Of a DNA stretch of 34,567 nt, positions 8,282-16,612 are shown piece by piece. The notes beneath the pieces were generated by a model. It worked only from the letters and a program-made list of their open reading frames with translations, did not search any database and was not told the DNA's origin. How positions within the stretch are numbered: the first letter of the stretch is position 1; every line of letters starts with the position of its first letter. Source of the DNA: Ruminococcus sp. (GTDB taxonomy: Bacteria > Bacillota > Clostridia > Oscillospirales > Acutalibacteraceae); assembly GCA_017384945.1 (NCBI GenBank), contig JAFNSO010000105.1, forward strand, positions 1 through 34,567, read 5' to 3'. Both the position numbers and the translations under genes were made by a program.

Positions 8282-9722
8282 AGGCGCTTCCCCCTTTCAG
8301 ATTTTGGACATTCATATTATATTTCGAGAGCTTTTTCCATCCAAGTCTCACAAAAACGTCGCGCATATTTTTCTTTGAGAACGGGCTTACGGGACTGACA
8401 AAAACAACTCCCAGCGTCGATTTTGAGCACATAAAAATCAACACAACCGCCGACAGCATAACAATACCCCATACGCCGAGGATTCCTCCCATAACTATAA
8501 AGGAAAGCCGAAGAACGGTGATTTGCGGGTAAAGGTCGGGGATCACATAGCTGCAAATCGCCGCGACAGCCACAGCCATAAGCGTAGGAGCGCCGATTAT
8601 TCCCGCGGAAACGGCGCAGTCGCCGATAACGAGCGCGCCGACTATACTGACCGCGTGACCGAGCACCTTGGGAAGTCGGAGTCCCGCCTCGCGCATTATC
8701 TCATAAACAAAGTCAATCATCAAAACCTCAAGCAAGGGCGGTAAGGGTGTATGGTCGATTGATTTCTGAATATTTTTCAACAGTACGGACGGAAAATACT
8801 CCGGATGAAAGGTGACAAACGCGATGTAAAGCGCGGGAAAAAGTATCGACACAAAATATGAGATATATTTTAAAATCCTGATAATCGCCGCAAAATACGG
8901 ACGGTTGGAGTAATCGTCGACCGACTGGAAGTTTTCGACAAAAAGATGCGGGAGCACAAGCGCGGAGGGAGTTCCGTCAACGATTATCCCTATCCTTCCC
9001 TCGATCAGCTTACCGCAGAGAGTATCGGGTCTTTCGGTAATTCCGATTCCGGTAAAAATCTCATTCTTTCCGCTGTCCTCAAGATATGGTACGAGGTATC
9101 CGCTGCCGAGTAATACCTTTAAATCGCATGCTTTGAGACGGTTTTTGACCTCGCTCACGGAGGACGGAGTAGCCTTGTTGTTGAGATAGCAAAGACTAAC
9201 CTCTGTGTTAGACTCGGAGCCGACCCTCATTGTTTCAAAAACAAGCGCGGGATTCTTCATCCTCCGTCTTATAAGAGACATATTGACACGGACAGCCTCG
9301 GTAAAGCCCTCTCTGCTTCCGCGCTGAACAAGCTCGCTTTCGGGCTCGGTGATACCTCTGTAAGCGAAGCCCTGAACACCGATTGAGAGCATTTTGTCAC
9401 AGCCGTCGAGCGCAAAAATCGCGAAGCCCGACATACAAAGTTTCAGAGCCTCGTCAAAGTCTTTTATTTCGGCAATTTCACCGCAGGTCAAAACGTTATT
9501 GAAGATGTAATCAAAAAGCTCATCTCCCTCCTGCCCATAATGTTGAGACAGAAGCGGATTTATGACGGAAATAGCGAGCTCCTGCTTATCGCTCATCCCC
9601 TCGGTGGTAAAAACCGCGCATTTTACGTTATTGGACAGAGTCAGCTCTCTGATTGTAAAATCAGCCGAGGATGAAGTTAGCTGCTTGAGATAAGATATAT
9701 TTTCTTTCAGAGAATTATACAT
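8271..9722 (-). CDS. gerKA: Spore germination protein, GerAA/GerKA family
   Basis: 483 residues. A large soluble N-terminal domain (~1-285) includes the family stretch GRIGIIVDGTPSALVLPHLF. Then come membrane spans with ILFPALYIAFVTFHPEYFP and the conserved MIDFVYEIMREAGLRLPK. GerA A subunits assemble into oligomeric ligand-gated ion channels in the spore inner membrane. It is first in a two-gene operon with the B subunit. On the minus strand upstream, GAATA and AATTATA are 19 bp apart (9735-9765); they resemble forespore sigma-G elements, with slightly long spacing, so this is only a hint. Confidence 0.88.
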   Translation of the reverse strand: MYNSLKENISYLKQLTSSSADFTIRELTLSNNVKCAVFTTEGMSDKQELAISVINPLLSQHYGQEGDELFDYIFNNVLTCGEIAEIKDFDEALKLCMSGFAIFALDGCDKMLSIGVQGFAYRGITEPESELVQRGSREGFTEAVRVNMSLIRRRMKNPALVFETMRVGSESNTEVSLCYLNNKATPSSVSEVKNRLKACDLKVLLGSGYLVPYLEDSGKNEIFTGIGITERPDTLCGKLIEGRIGIIVDGTPSALVLPHLFVENFQSVDDYSNRPYFAAIIRILKYISYFVSILFPALYIAFVTFHPEYFPSVLLKNIQKSIDHTPLPPLLEVLMIDFVYEIMREAGLRLPKVLGHAVSIVGALVIGDCAVSAGIIGAPTLMAVAVAAICSYVIPDLYPQITVLRLSFIVMGGILGVWGIVMLSAVVLIFMCSKSTLGVVFVSPVSPFSKKNMRDVFVRLGWKKLSKYNMNVQNLKGGSAYEE

Positions 9723-9799
9723 TTAATCACCAAGTATAATTTCTGCCGAATCGGGCGTATTATTCAACGCTAAAGGCTAATAGTAAAAAAGGTGATAAA

Positions 9800-10471
9800 A
9801 TGCTGATAACAATAATCAGGACTGTTATTCTCTACGTTTTCATAGTTTTCAGCGTAAGGCTCATGGGAAAAAGGCAGATTAGCGAGCTTCAGCCGTCGGA
9901 GCTTGTTATAACGCTTCTGATAGCGGACATAGCATCACTGCCGATGGAGAATAACGACAAGCCAATGCTTTCGGGAATAATTCCGACTCTGATTCTCGTC
10001 TCGATGGAAATATTAGTCAGTATATTGATGATGAAATCAAGCAGGATAAGACGAATAATCTGCGGAAATCCCGTTGTTGTAATCGAAAACGGCGAGCTCA
10101 AGCAGGATAAAATGCGCGCGCTCAGAATTACAATCGAGGATCTGTACGTTCAACTCAGACAGCTCGGGATTTTTTCTATCGAGGACGTTGAATACTGCAT
10201 AGCGGAAACAAACGGCAAGCTGAGCGTACTTCAAAAGCCCGAAAAAAGAAATCCCTCAGCCGAGGATATGAATATACAAATCGAGGACACGGGGCTTGAA
10301 ACAGTCGTCATAAGCGACGGTCAATTTCTGAACAACTCAATGTATCTGTGCTCCACCAATCAAAAGAAGCTCAAAAGAATACTGAAAAAAGAGAAAACCC
10401 GTCCCGAGGACGTCTTTATAATGACGTTCAACCGAAACGGAGATTATAAGATTATAAACAAAGAACAATGA
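9800..10471 (+). CDS. DUF421/YetF-family membrane protein
   Basis: 223 residues. Two or three N-terminal membrane spans (about residues 1-75) include FSVRLMGKRQISELQPSELV, the YetF/DUF421 signature. The C-terminal cytosolic domain holds NPVVVIENGELKQDKM and LRQLGIFSIEDVEYCI. In Bacillus, proteins of this family occur in spores and some influence germination and spore resistance; the molecular role is not settled. AAAAAGGTGAT precedes the ATG. It is divergent from the germination operon across 77 bp, which suggests a spore-membrane role, but that is inference from context. Confidence 0.88.
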   Translation: MLITIIRTVILYVFIVFSVRLMGKRQISELQPSELVITLLIADIASLPMENNDKPMLSGIIPTLILVSMEILVSILMMKSSRIRRIICGNPVVVIENGELKQDKMRALRITIEDLYVQLRQLGIFSIEDVEYCIAETNGKLSVLQKPEKRNPSAEDMNIQIEDTGLETVVISDGQFLNNSMYLCSTNQKKLKRILKKEKTRPEDVFIMTFNRNGDYKIINKEQ

Positions 10472-10851
10472 AAAGAAGATTTATTGCATACGTTCTCTTA
10501 ATTTTATGCGCGATGACAGCTTTTGTACAGCAGTGGGATATTAACAGAAGGGTAGAAAGCTGTCTTGATGAAATCAACGAAATCGACTTTCTTGTAAAAA
10601 ACAAGGAATATGAAAAGGCGCTTAACATATGCGAAAAAATTGACGAGGAATTTACAGAAAGCGTTTCAAACACAATGTTCTGCTACTACAGACATGACGA
10701 TTTACAGCTCATAAACACCAAGCTCGCTGTAATGGAGGAATACATCAGGCAGAATGACTTCATAAATTACAGCGCGACTTCAATTGAAACAGTAAAAATG
10801 CTCACGAATCTCAGAAACCGCGAGCAAATCAACATTAAAAACATTATGTAA
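10468..10851 (+). CDS. DUF4363-like small membrane-anchored protein
   Basis: 127 residues. One N-terminal membrane segment (FIAYVLLILCAMTAFV) is followed by a helical extracytoplasmic domain with a QWDINRRVE start, an EYEKALNICEKIDEEF repeat-like helix and a hydrophilic tail. Size, topology and position directly after a DUF421 gene match the DUF4363 family of Clostridia, whose function is unknown. It overlaps the DUF421 gene by 4 bp (ATGA), so the two are co-translated and may form a complex. Family assignment is from memory of this gene pairing. Confidence 0.65.
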   Translation: MKRRFIAYVLLILCAMTAFVQQWDINRRVESCLDEINEIDFLVKNKEYEKALNICEKIDEEFTESVSNTMFCYYRHDDLQLINTKLAVMEEYIRQNDFINYSATSIETVKMLTNLRNREQINIKNIM

Positions 10852-10877
10852 AAAGGTCGGCTCAAAAAGAGCCGACC
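10850..10877 (-). terminator. Rho-independent terminator of secDF, between convergent genes
   Basis: A perfect 9-bp stem GGTCGGCTC/GAGCCGACC (10855-10863 and 10869-10877) has an A5 loop. On the minus strand a T5 run (10850-10854) follows the stem, which fits termination of secF transcripts. The plus-strand flank is A-rich, so it is a poorer terminator for the DUF421 operon. Confidence 0.85.
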
Positions 10878-10886
10878 CCAAAAAGA

Positions 10887-11858
10887 TTATTTTGCTTTTT
10901 TCTTCTTCCACATTACCCAAAGCGGACCCGCGATGCAGAGTGATGAATAACAACCTGATACGAGACCGACAATCATCGGGAGCGCGAAAGCCTTAACAGA
11001 GTCAAGGTTGAAGATGTACGCTGTGATGTAAACAGTAACAACAGCCGCTATTGTTGTAATAGAGGTGATGATTGTACGACGCATAACCTTTGAGGAAGCG
11101 ACGTTGAATACATCAACAATATCAGCCTTATAGCCGAGGTTCTTTCTTTCCTCACGAACACGGTCGTAAACAACGACTGTATCGTTGAGGGAGTAACCGA
11201 GAATCATAAGCGCTACAGCCATGAAGCTCGAGTCAATCGGCATACGGAAGATTACATAGAAGAAGTAAATGATAGCGATATCATGGAAGAGCGCTACGAG
11301 ACCGAACACACCCGCGGAAAGACCGCCGATTTTCTTGAATCTGATGGTTACGTAAAGAACCATCAGAACGCCCGCCAAAGCAACCGCCGCGAGACATTTG
11401 AGAAGGAAGCTGAATCCCATTGTAGCGTCAACCGAGCTCGACTGCTCAAGCTTGAAGTTGTTTGAGGGGAACTTCTCCTGAATGCTCTTTGTAATGGACT
11501 TCTGTAAGTCAGTGGAAATAGTATCATTTCCCGAGAACTGAACTGTGAGAATATTCTGGTTATTTACAAGGTCCTTAGAATCCGAGAATGTAACGACATC
11601 GTCGGGAGTAGCCTTCTGAATGACCGACTTAAGCTCCGAGTCGTTAAGCGTACCCGTGTAGCTGTACTTAATCATGGAACCGCCCGAGAACTGGATGTCG
11701 AGTGTTGTGCCGAAGATAAAGTTACAGATGATACCGATGAAGATGATTGCGAGAGAGATGCCGAAGTAAATCTTTCTGTGACCGTAAAAGTCCTTCGCCT
11801 TTTTACCTCTGACGAGGAGTCTTTCCTCATATGACTGTCTGCCAATCTTATTTGCCAT
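10887..11858 (-). CDS. secF: Protein translocase subunit SecF
   Basis: 323 residues from the ATG preceded by GGAGG at 8 bp; a TTG start 15 bp upstream is rejected. SecF partners SecD in using the proton or sodium motive force to pull exported proteins through SecYEG. Seen are the first membrane span (~residues 26-48), the soluble P4-type domain with LDIQFSGGSMIKYSYTG, and five more spans. The RND signature GYSLNDTVVVYDRVREERK lies near residue 220. It overlaps secD by 11 bp. Confidence 0.95.
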   Translation of the reverse strand: MANKIGRQSYEERLLVRGKKAKDFYGHRKIYFGISLAIIFIGIICNFIFGTTLDIQFSGGSMIKYSYTGTLNDSELKSVIQKATPDDVVTFSDSKDLVNNQNILTVQFSGNDTISTDLQKSITKSIQEKFPSNNFKLEQSSSVDATMGFSFLLKCLAAVALAGVLMVLYVTIRFKKIGGLSAGVFGLVALFHDIAIIYFFYVIFRMPIDSSFMAVALMILGYSLNDTVVVYDRVREERKNLGYKADIVDVFNVASSKVMRRTIITSITTIAAVVTVYITAYIFNLDSVKAFALPMIVGLVSGCYSSLCIAGPLWVMWKKKKAK

Positions 11859-13266
11859 CTCTAACACCTCCAAACAACCACTTGTGACGAGCCCACTTGA
11901 AGCCCGCGACTGCTCTGAGCATTACACGGCTGAGGGCGACGCCCATAATGAAGTTGGAAATAACACCCATGAGAAGTGTATAACCAAACGAGTAAATCGT
12001 ACCTGTTGTAGACTGACCGAAGATGAACGAAAGAACGTTGAACGGACCGAATACAAGCAAGAGGATCAAAGCAACGATTACGATAGTCATATTACCGTCG
12101 ATGATAGCGGTAAGAGAGCTCTTTGTACCTCTGTCGAGAGCGCCGTCGAGAGTACGTCCTGTTCTCATTTCCTCAATGATACGCTCGGACGTGATAACGT
12201 TCGCGTCAACACCCATACCGATTGAAAGGATAAGACCAGCAATACCGGGGAGCGTCATTGTGAAGGAATTGAATACGGGGAAGTAACCCGAAATCGCGGC
12301 GATCGTAATACCCATCTGACCGATAAGCGCGATGCACGCGATAAAGCCGGGCAAACGGTACATAATAATCATAAATACGATAATCAAACAGAACGCGATA
12401 ATTCCCGCGTAACCCATCGCAGTAAGTGAGTTCTCACCGAGAGAAGCGGAGATTGAACCGTAGGTTACGGTCTCAAGCTTGAACGGAAGAGCACCCGCGT
12501 TGATACGGTCAGCGAGCTTAGTAGCCTCCTCGGCTGTGAAGTCGCCCGAAATCTGAGCCTTACCGCCCGAGATTTTCTCCTGGATCGTCGGAGCTGAAAG
12601 CATTACGTCGTCCATCCAGATCGATACAATCTGACTCGTGTACTTCTCGGTGATTTCGGCGAACTTTTTAGCGCCTTCATCATTGAGCTCGAGAGATACA
12701 ACATAGTTCGACTTGTTCTTAGAGCTCTGTGAGGAGGAATCAATTCCTGCCTGAGCGTTCTTTACAGCAGAACCGTCCATAAGAACTGTCTCTGTATCGC
12801 CTGTCGGAGTCTGAAAAACATACTCGCCGTCAGAACCGATCGAGGTTTTCGCGTAGCTCTTGCCGGGACGGAAGGTGAGCTCCGCGGTGGAGCTGATTTC
12901 CTCGATAGCCTTTTCTACGTCAAAATCCTTTTCGTCCTCTTTCCAGGGGAAACGAACGATGATTCTGTCTGTGTTATTGTCTGCGTAGAGCTCGTAGTCG
13001 GTAATGCCTGAGCTTACCATACGAACTTCAATGATAGATTTTGCAGCCTCAAGCTGCTCATCAGTCGCGTCAACGTCGTTAGCAGGCTCAAATGTAGCCT
13101 CGACGCCGCCCCTGATGTCTGTTCCCCATCTTATGTCGCCTATACCCTTGAGCACGGTTTCCTTGTTATCACCTACGTAGTAGGTTACTCCGAAAATCGC
13201 AGTAAAGGAAAACGCGAGGATAAGAATGGCAACGATGAAAAACATAAGCTTTGGGATTCTTTTCAT
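11848..13266 (-). CDS. secD: Protein translocase subunit SecD
   Basis: 472 residues from the ATG preceded by GGAGG; an upstream TTG is less likely. One N-terminal span is followed by the periplasm-equivalent P1 region (DIRWGTDIRGGVEATFEPAN), a head region, and five C-terminal spans. The conserved GMGVDANVITSERIIEEMR lies in the RND channel. A Ser-rich insertion around residues 180-195 is normal for clostridial SecD. It is the first gene of a two-gene operon with its own strong promoter. Confidence 0.95.
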   Translation of the reverse strand: MKRIPKLMFFIVAILILAFSFTAIFGVTYYVGDNKETVLKGIGDIRWGTDIRGGVEATFEPANDVDATDEQLEAAKSIIEVRMVSSGITDYELYADNNTDRIIVRFPWKEDEKDFDVEKAIEEISSTAELTFRPGKSYAKTSIGSDGEYVFQTPTGDTETVLMDGSAVKNAQAGIDSSSQSSKNKSNYVVSLELNDEGAKKFAEITEKYTSQIVSIWMDDVMLSAPTIQEKISGGKAQISGDFTAEEATKLADRINAGALPFKLETVTYGSISASLGENSLTAMGYAGIIAFCLIIVFMIIMYRLPGFIACIALIGQMGITIAAISGYFPVFNSFTMTLPGIAGLILSIGMGVDANVITSERIIEEMRTGRTLDGALDRGTKSSLTAIIDGNMTIVIVALILLLVFGPFNVLSFIFGQSTTGTIYSFGYTLLMGVISNFIMGVALSRVMLRAVAGFKWARHKWLFGGVRDGK

Positions 13267-13313
13267 GCCATGGACCTCCAAATATTTTCTCAAACCTGTA
13301 CATATACAGCAAA

Positions 13314-13359
13314 AATAACTCTGCCACGTTTACATATGTACAGACGTAACAGAGTTATT
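13314..13359. repeat. Inverted repeat in the secD leader
   Basis: A perfect 10-bp inverted repeat, AATAACTCTG (13314-13323) and CAGAGTTATT (13350-13359), is separated by 26 bp that contain a further ACGT/ACGT pairing. The outer arm overlaps the -10 of the secD promoter. On the minus strand the far arm runs into T5, so a CTCTG/CAGAG hairpin plus U-run could act as a leader attenuator, or the dyad could be an operator. The structure is certain; its function is inferred. Confidence 0.6.
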
Positions 13360-13385
13360 ATAAGGTTTTTTCGATAAAAAGTCAA
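13357..13385 (-). promoter_or_regulatory. Sigma-A promoter of secDF
   Basis: TTGACT (13380-13385) and TATAAT (13357-13362) on the minus strand are separated by exactly 17 bp. Transcription should start near 13350, about 85 bases ahead of the secD ATG. Confidence 0.8.
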
Positions 13386-13452
13386 TATTATATCGAATAT
13401 TTAGTTGAAAAAATGATAAAAACCAAAAAATAATTGACCTTTTTAAACAATT

Positions 13453-14727
13453 TTAAATAAGTTTTTCGAGAGCCGCGATTTTTGCGGACAGACAAAAGAC
13501 GTCCATAGCCACCTTCAGCTCCTCTACAGACGGGTATGACGGAGCGATTCGGATGTTGCTGTCGTCCGGGTCTACGCCGTAGGGATAAGTGGCTCCCGCT
13601 CCTGTGAGAACAACCCCCGCTTCTTTGCAGAGGTGAACAACTCTCTTCGCGGTTCCGTTATAAACATTGACGCTTACAAAGTATCCGCCGTTCGGATTTG
13701 TCCACTCGGCAATCTTGTTTTCGAAGAAGTTTTCGGAAAGCTTTGAGAGAACAACGTCAAACTTGGGGCCTAAAATCGCCTTGTGCTTATTCATATGCTC
13801 CAGAAGTCCTTCGTAGCCGCCGAAGAAACGCACATGACGAAGCTGGTTGATTTTATCATAGCCGATAGTCTGATAGTTATATTTGTTTCTGAGAACAGTC
13901 ATATTGTGCGGAGCCGCCGCCAAAGCCGCTACACCCGCGCCCGAGAAAGTAATCTTTGAGGTCGAGCAGAAAACGATCGGCAGATCCTCGTTGCCTGTCT
14001 TTGAGCACTCGTCGAGAAGGTGAAGCAGGGTGTCGGGAGTATCGTTGATGTCGTGAATCGCGTAGGCGTTGTCCCACATAATGCGGAAATCCTTTGCCGC
14101 AGGCTTTAAATTAGCGAAACGGCGCACAACCTCGTCGGAATATGTGATACCGGTGGGATTGGAATACTTCGGAACACACCAGATTCCCTTGATTGTGTCG
14201 TCCTCTGAGACGAGCTTTTCAACCATATCCATATCGGGGCCGTTCTCGTCCATCGGAATCGGAATCATCTTGAAGCCGAAATAACCCGTAATTCCAAAAT
14301 GTCTGTCATAGCCCGGGACGGGACAGAGGAATTTTCTCTCTGTAACATTGAGCCAAGGCTGCGTGTCCTCGTATAAAGGTGAGGTCATAAAACAGGAAAT
14401 TGTGTCGAACATCATATTCAAGCTTGAGTTACCGCCGACGAATACGTTTTCGGGAGCTGTCTCGAGAATATTCGCGAAGAGCTCGCGGCACTCCCTGATA
14501 CCCTCCATTTCGCCGTAGTTGCGGCAGTCAAGTCCGTACTCGGAAATGCAGCTGTCGTCGCTTTTGACGGTATCAAGAAGCTTCATAGAGAGGTCAAGCT
14601 GCTCGGGAGCGGGCTTTCCGCGAGCCATATTGAGCGAAAGACCCTTTGCCTGATAATCCCTGTACTGCTTTACAAGCTCTGAAAACTCATTCTCCAGCTC
14701 CTGTTTTGAACTATTAAAATAATTCAT
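13453..14727 (-). CDS. Aspartate aminotransferase, MocR-type class I/II (PLP enzyme)
   Basis: 424 residues. The sequence fits the Aminotran_MocR type (sub-class Ic aspartate aminotransferase) rather than classic AspC. Seen are LSLNMARGKPAPEQLDLS near residue 31, VFVGGNSSLNMMFDT, KYSNPTGITYSDEVV, WDNAYAIHD, and the PLP-lysine region CSTSKITFSGAGVAALAAA. NIRIAPSYPSVEEL near the end carries the substrate-binding arginine. It interconverts aspartate and 2-oxoglutarate with oxaloacetate and glutamate. It is monocistronic, with AAGGGG ahead of the ATG and its own promoter; no clear terminator hairpin follows. Confidence 0.88.
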   Translation of the reverse strand: MNYFNSSKQELENEFSELVKQYRDYQAKGLSLNMARGKPAPEQLDLSMKLLDTVKSDDSCISEYGLDCRNYGEMEGIRECRELFANILETAPENVFVGGNSSLNMMFDTISCFMTSPLYEDTQPWLNVTERKFLCPVPGYDRHFGITGYFGFKMIPIPMDENGPDMDMVEKLVSEDDTIKGIWCVPKYSNPTGITYSDEVVRRFANLKPAAKDFRIMWDNAYAIHDINDTPDTLLHLLDECSKTGNEDLPIVFCSTSKITFSGAGVAALAAAPHNMTVLRNKYNYQTIGYDKINQLRHVRFFGGYEGLLEHMNKHKAILGPKFDVVLSKLSENFFENKIAEWTNPNGGYFVSVNVYNGTAKRVVHLCKEAGVVLTGAGATYPYGVDPDDSNIRIAPSYPSVEELKVAMDVFCLSAKIAALEKLI

Positions 14728-14779
14728 TTTGATTACCCCTTAAATGTATTATTTCAAATTTAGTATAATTACCTCGTAT

Positions 14780-14808
14780 ATTTTACACTAAACCGCAAAA
14801 TATTGCAA
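14780..14808 (-). promoter_or_regulatory. Sigma-A promoter of the aminotransferase gene
   Basis: On the minus strand TTGCAA (14803-14808), a 17-bp spacer and TAAAAT (14780-14785) lie about 50 bp upstream of the ATG. Confidence 0.65.
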
Positions 14809-14903
14809 GTTTTTTCAGACTAACTTGCGTAAAACGTTATAATGTACAAATTTAGCATATGTCGAAATGCTTATAGTGGTGAGTTTTTAGTACATATTGC
14901 GGA

Positions 14904-14925
14904 AAAGACCGCCGAAGCGGTCTTT
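14904..14925 (-). terminator. Rho-independent terminator after the BY-kinase gene
   Basis: A 9-bp stem AAAGACCGC/GCGGTCTTT (14904-14912 and 14917-14925) has a TTCG tetraloop on the minus strand and can be extended by TGCG/CGCA. It begins 4 bases past the kinase stop codon, and TTTTCC follows the stem. The U-run is short but the tetraloop stem is very stable. Confidence 0.75.
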
Positions 14926-14929
14926 CGCA

Positions 14930-15691
14930 TTAATAATATTGATAATAATAGTAATAGTAGTAGCCTCTTCTGCCTCTCTTGCCCTCGTGGGTAACGCCGA
15001 CGCGGATAAAGCCGAGCGGCTTTGAGTCAGTAAGCTTTATATTTTGAAGCAGACGCTCAATATCGCCGTGAGTCGTCTTTCTCTCACGCGTTACGAGAAG
15101 ATATCCCGCGATGTGCTCCTTCAAAAGAAGCGCATCCGCGACAACGCCTATAGGCGGCGAGTCGAAAATAATATAGTCGTACTCGCGGTTAAGTCTTTCA
15201 ACAAAACGGGTTACCTCGGGCGAGCAAATAAGCTCGGAGGGGTTCGGCGGGATCGTTCCCGATGTCAGAACGTCGAGACACGGAAGAACGTCGCGGTGCA
15301 CAACGTCGTCAAACACTACCATTCGACCGACCATATCTGAAAAGCCCGCTTTATTTTCAAGCTTTAAGATGTTGTGAAGGTTGGGACGGCGAAGATCGCA
15401 GTCGATAAGTATAACCTTCTTGCCCATCTTGGAGAAGGAAATAGCCAGATTCGCGGCTACCGTACTCTTACCGTCACCCTTAGCGTATGAGGTTACGGCA
15501 AACGCCTTGTTCTCCGTGGCGGACAGAGAGAACATAATATTTGTTCTCGCGGACTTGTATGCCTCAACTATGGCGAATTTGCTTTTTTCACTTAGGACGT
15601 TTTTCCCGTCCTTTTTCTTATTCTTCTTTTCCTTCGGCTTTTCAGCCGCCTTCTTTTCCTTGAGCTTCTGAGTAGGCATTTTTATCTTCAT
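14930..15691 (-). CDS. Bacterial tyrosine kinase (BY-kinase, CpsD/CapB/EpsB type)
   Basis: 253 residues. An unusual lysine-rich N-terminus (about residues 1-35) precedes the catalytic P-loop domain. EAYKSARTNIMFS is the oligomerisation motif, AKGDGKST (~70-77) the Walker A, VILIDCDLRRP (~93-103) the Walker A', and YIIFDSPP the Walker B. The C-terminus ends in a tyrosine cluster (YYYYYYYQYY), the autophosphorylation tail. Such kinases need an activating cytosolic tail from a Wzz-type membrane protein, here encoded 9 bp upstream. No polysaccharide synthesis genes adjoin the pair, so its client polymer is not shown. AAGGTGAT gives the ribosome-binding site. Confidence 0.93.
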   Translation of the reverse strand: MKIKMPTQKLKEKKAAEKPKEKKNKKKDGKNVLSEKSKFAIVEAYKSARTNIMFSLSATENKAFAVTSYAKGDGKSTVAANLAISFSKMGKKVILIDCDLRRPNLHNILKLENKAGFSDMVGRMVVFDDVVHRDVLPCLDVLTSGTIPPNPSELICSPEVTRFVERLNREYDYIIFDSPPIGVVADALLLKEHIAGYLLVTRERKTTHGDIERLLQNIKLTDSKPLGFIRVGVTHEGKRGRRGYYYYYYYQYY

Positions 15692-15700
15692 ATTATCACC

Positions 15701-16399
15701 TTACCCTTCCTTCTCAAAGTCAACAATCTCGGCAAATACAGGAATACCGTACATCTTCGCGAGATCGTCGCCCGGCTTGAGAGTCGTGTCGATAATCTCG
15801 AGGAAGAACGCGAGAAGAATACCCAGAACAGCGCCAATCGCGAGACCGTAAAGTGTATTCTGATTTATATTCGGCGAAACGGGGGCACTCGGAGCGGAGG
15901 CGTTGGTTATAATTGTAACCTTACCGTTGCCCTTTCCGTACTGATCCTCAAAGCATTTCGGAGCCTGCTCTGCGAGCTGGTTGCAAACATTCGCGGCAAC
16001 CTGCGGGTTTGAGGAAGAAGCGTTTATTCTGATAAAAGGCGATTCCTCAACCTGATTAAAGGTTACGGTTGCCCCCGACATAAGAGAAGTCATATCGGGC
16101 ATATTTGAAAACAGGATAACGCAGTGACCCGCGAGTGTCGAGGATGTTGAAATTTCTCCGACAGCTACTCGTCCGCCGCCGTTAACACTGTTATTATAAT
16201 AAGTGGAAGCCGCCTTTGTGGGGGTCTGCTCATTATAGCTGTGAATCAGAATCAGCGAGGAAGTCGAGTACACGGGAGTAATGAAAAAGCTCGAATATCC
16301 GTAAGAAATCAAGGTAACAAGCGCCGCAATAAGAAAAATAAGCTTAACGTGGCGCAGAATCATACCTATTATTTTTTGAGGTGTTAAGTCCTTGGGCAT
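15701..16399 (-). CDS. Wzz-type chain-length regulator / BY-kinase activator
   Basis: 232 residues from the ATG preceded by GGGAGGG; the in-frame extension to 16507 has no ribosome-binding site. Membrane span 1 is near residues 20-40 (LIFLIAALVTLISYGYSSFF). An extracytoplasmic alpha/beta domain carries the Wzz-like IRINASSSNPQVAANVCNQL. Span 2 (LYGLAIGAVLGILLAFFLEI) follows a proline-containing SAPVSPNINQ. The cytosolic tail ends IPVFAEIVDF and should contact the BY-kinase. Role inferred: control of length or export of an exopolysaccharide or capsule. Confidence 0.88.
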   Translation of the reverse strand: MPKDLTPQKIIGMILRHVKLIFLIAALVTLISYGYSSFFITPVYSTSSLILIHSYNEQTPTKAASTYYNNSVNGGGRVAVGEISTSSTLAGHCVILFSNMPDMTSLMSGATVTFNQVEESPFIRINASSSNPQVAANVCNQLAEQAPKCFEDQYGKGNGKVTIITNASAPSAPVSPNINQNTLYGLAIGAVLGILLAFFLEIIDTTLKPGDDLAKMYGIPVFAEIVDFEKEG

Positions 16400-16571
16400 T
16401 ACACACCCTCCCAAATTAATTATTACACAAATTAAATTATATACTATTTGTACAAAGTTATATTTCTCGAATAGAAAATTAAATATGAAAATAATGTCAT
16501 ATAACAAAAAAATGAGCGCATTTCGTATAGTTGTCTCTCGTTTCTGTTCCTCAAATAACTGATTAAGAAAG

Positions 16572-16602
16572 AAAAAACGCGGATAAGAAAAACTTATCCG
16601 CG
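16572..16602 (-). terminator. Strong rho-independent terminator after the decarboxylase beta gene
   Basis: A perfect 10-bp stem CGCGGATAAG/CTTATCCGCG (16578-16587 and 16593-16602) with a five-base loop is followed on the minus strand by T6 (16572-16577). It lies just past the oadB-like stop. Confidence 0.92.
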
Positions 16603-16612
16603 AAAAATCTTA

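Noticed and set aside
9735..9765. Sigma-G-like promoter for the germination operon
   Set aside because: GAATA and AATTATA resemble the consensus but the 19-bp spacing is long and one -10 base differs; not strong enough to list as a feature.
13386..13452. Terminator after the aminotransferase gene
   Set aside because: Only a 5-bp AATTG/CAATT pairing before T6 is visible, too weak to call.
16400..16507. N-terminal extension of the Wzz-type protein
   Set aside because: The extra 36 residues are AT-rich non-coding-like sequence with no ribosome-binding site; GGGAGGG sits before the ATG at 16399.
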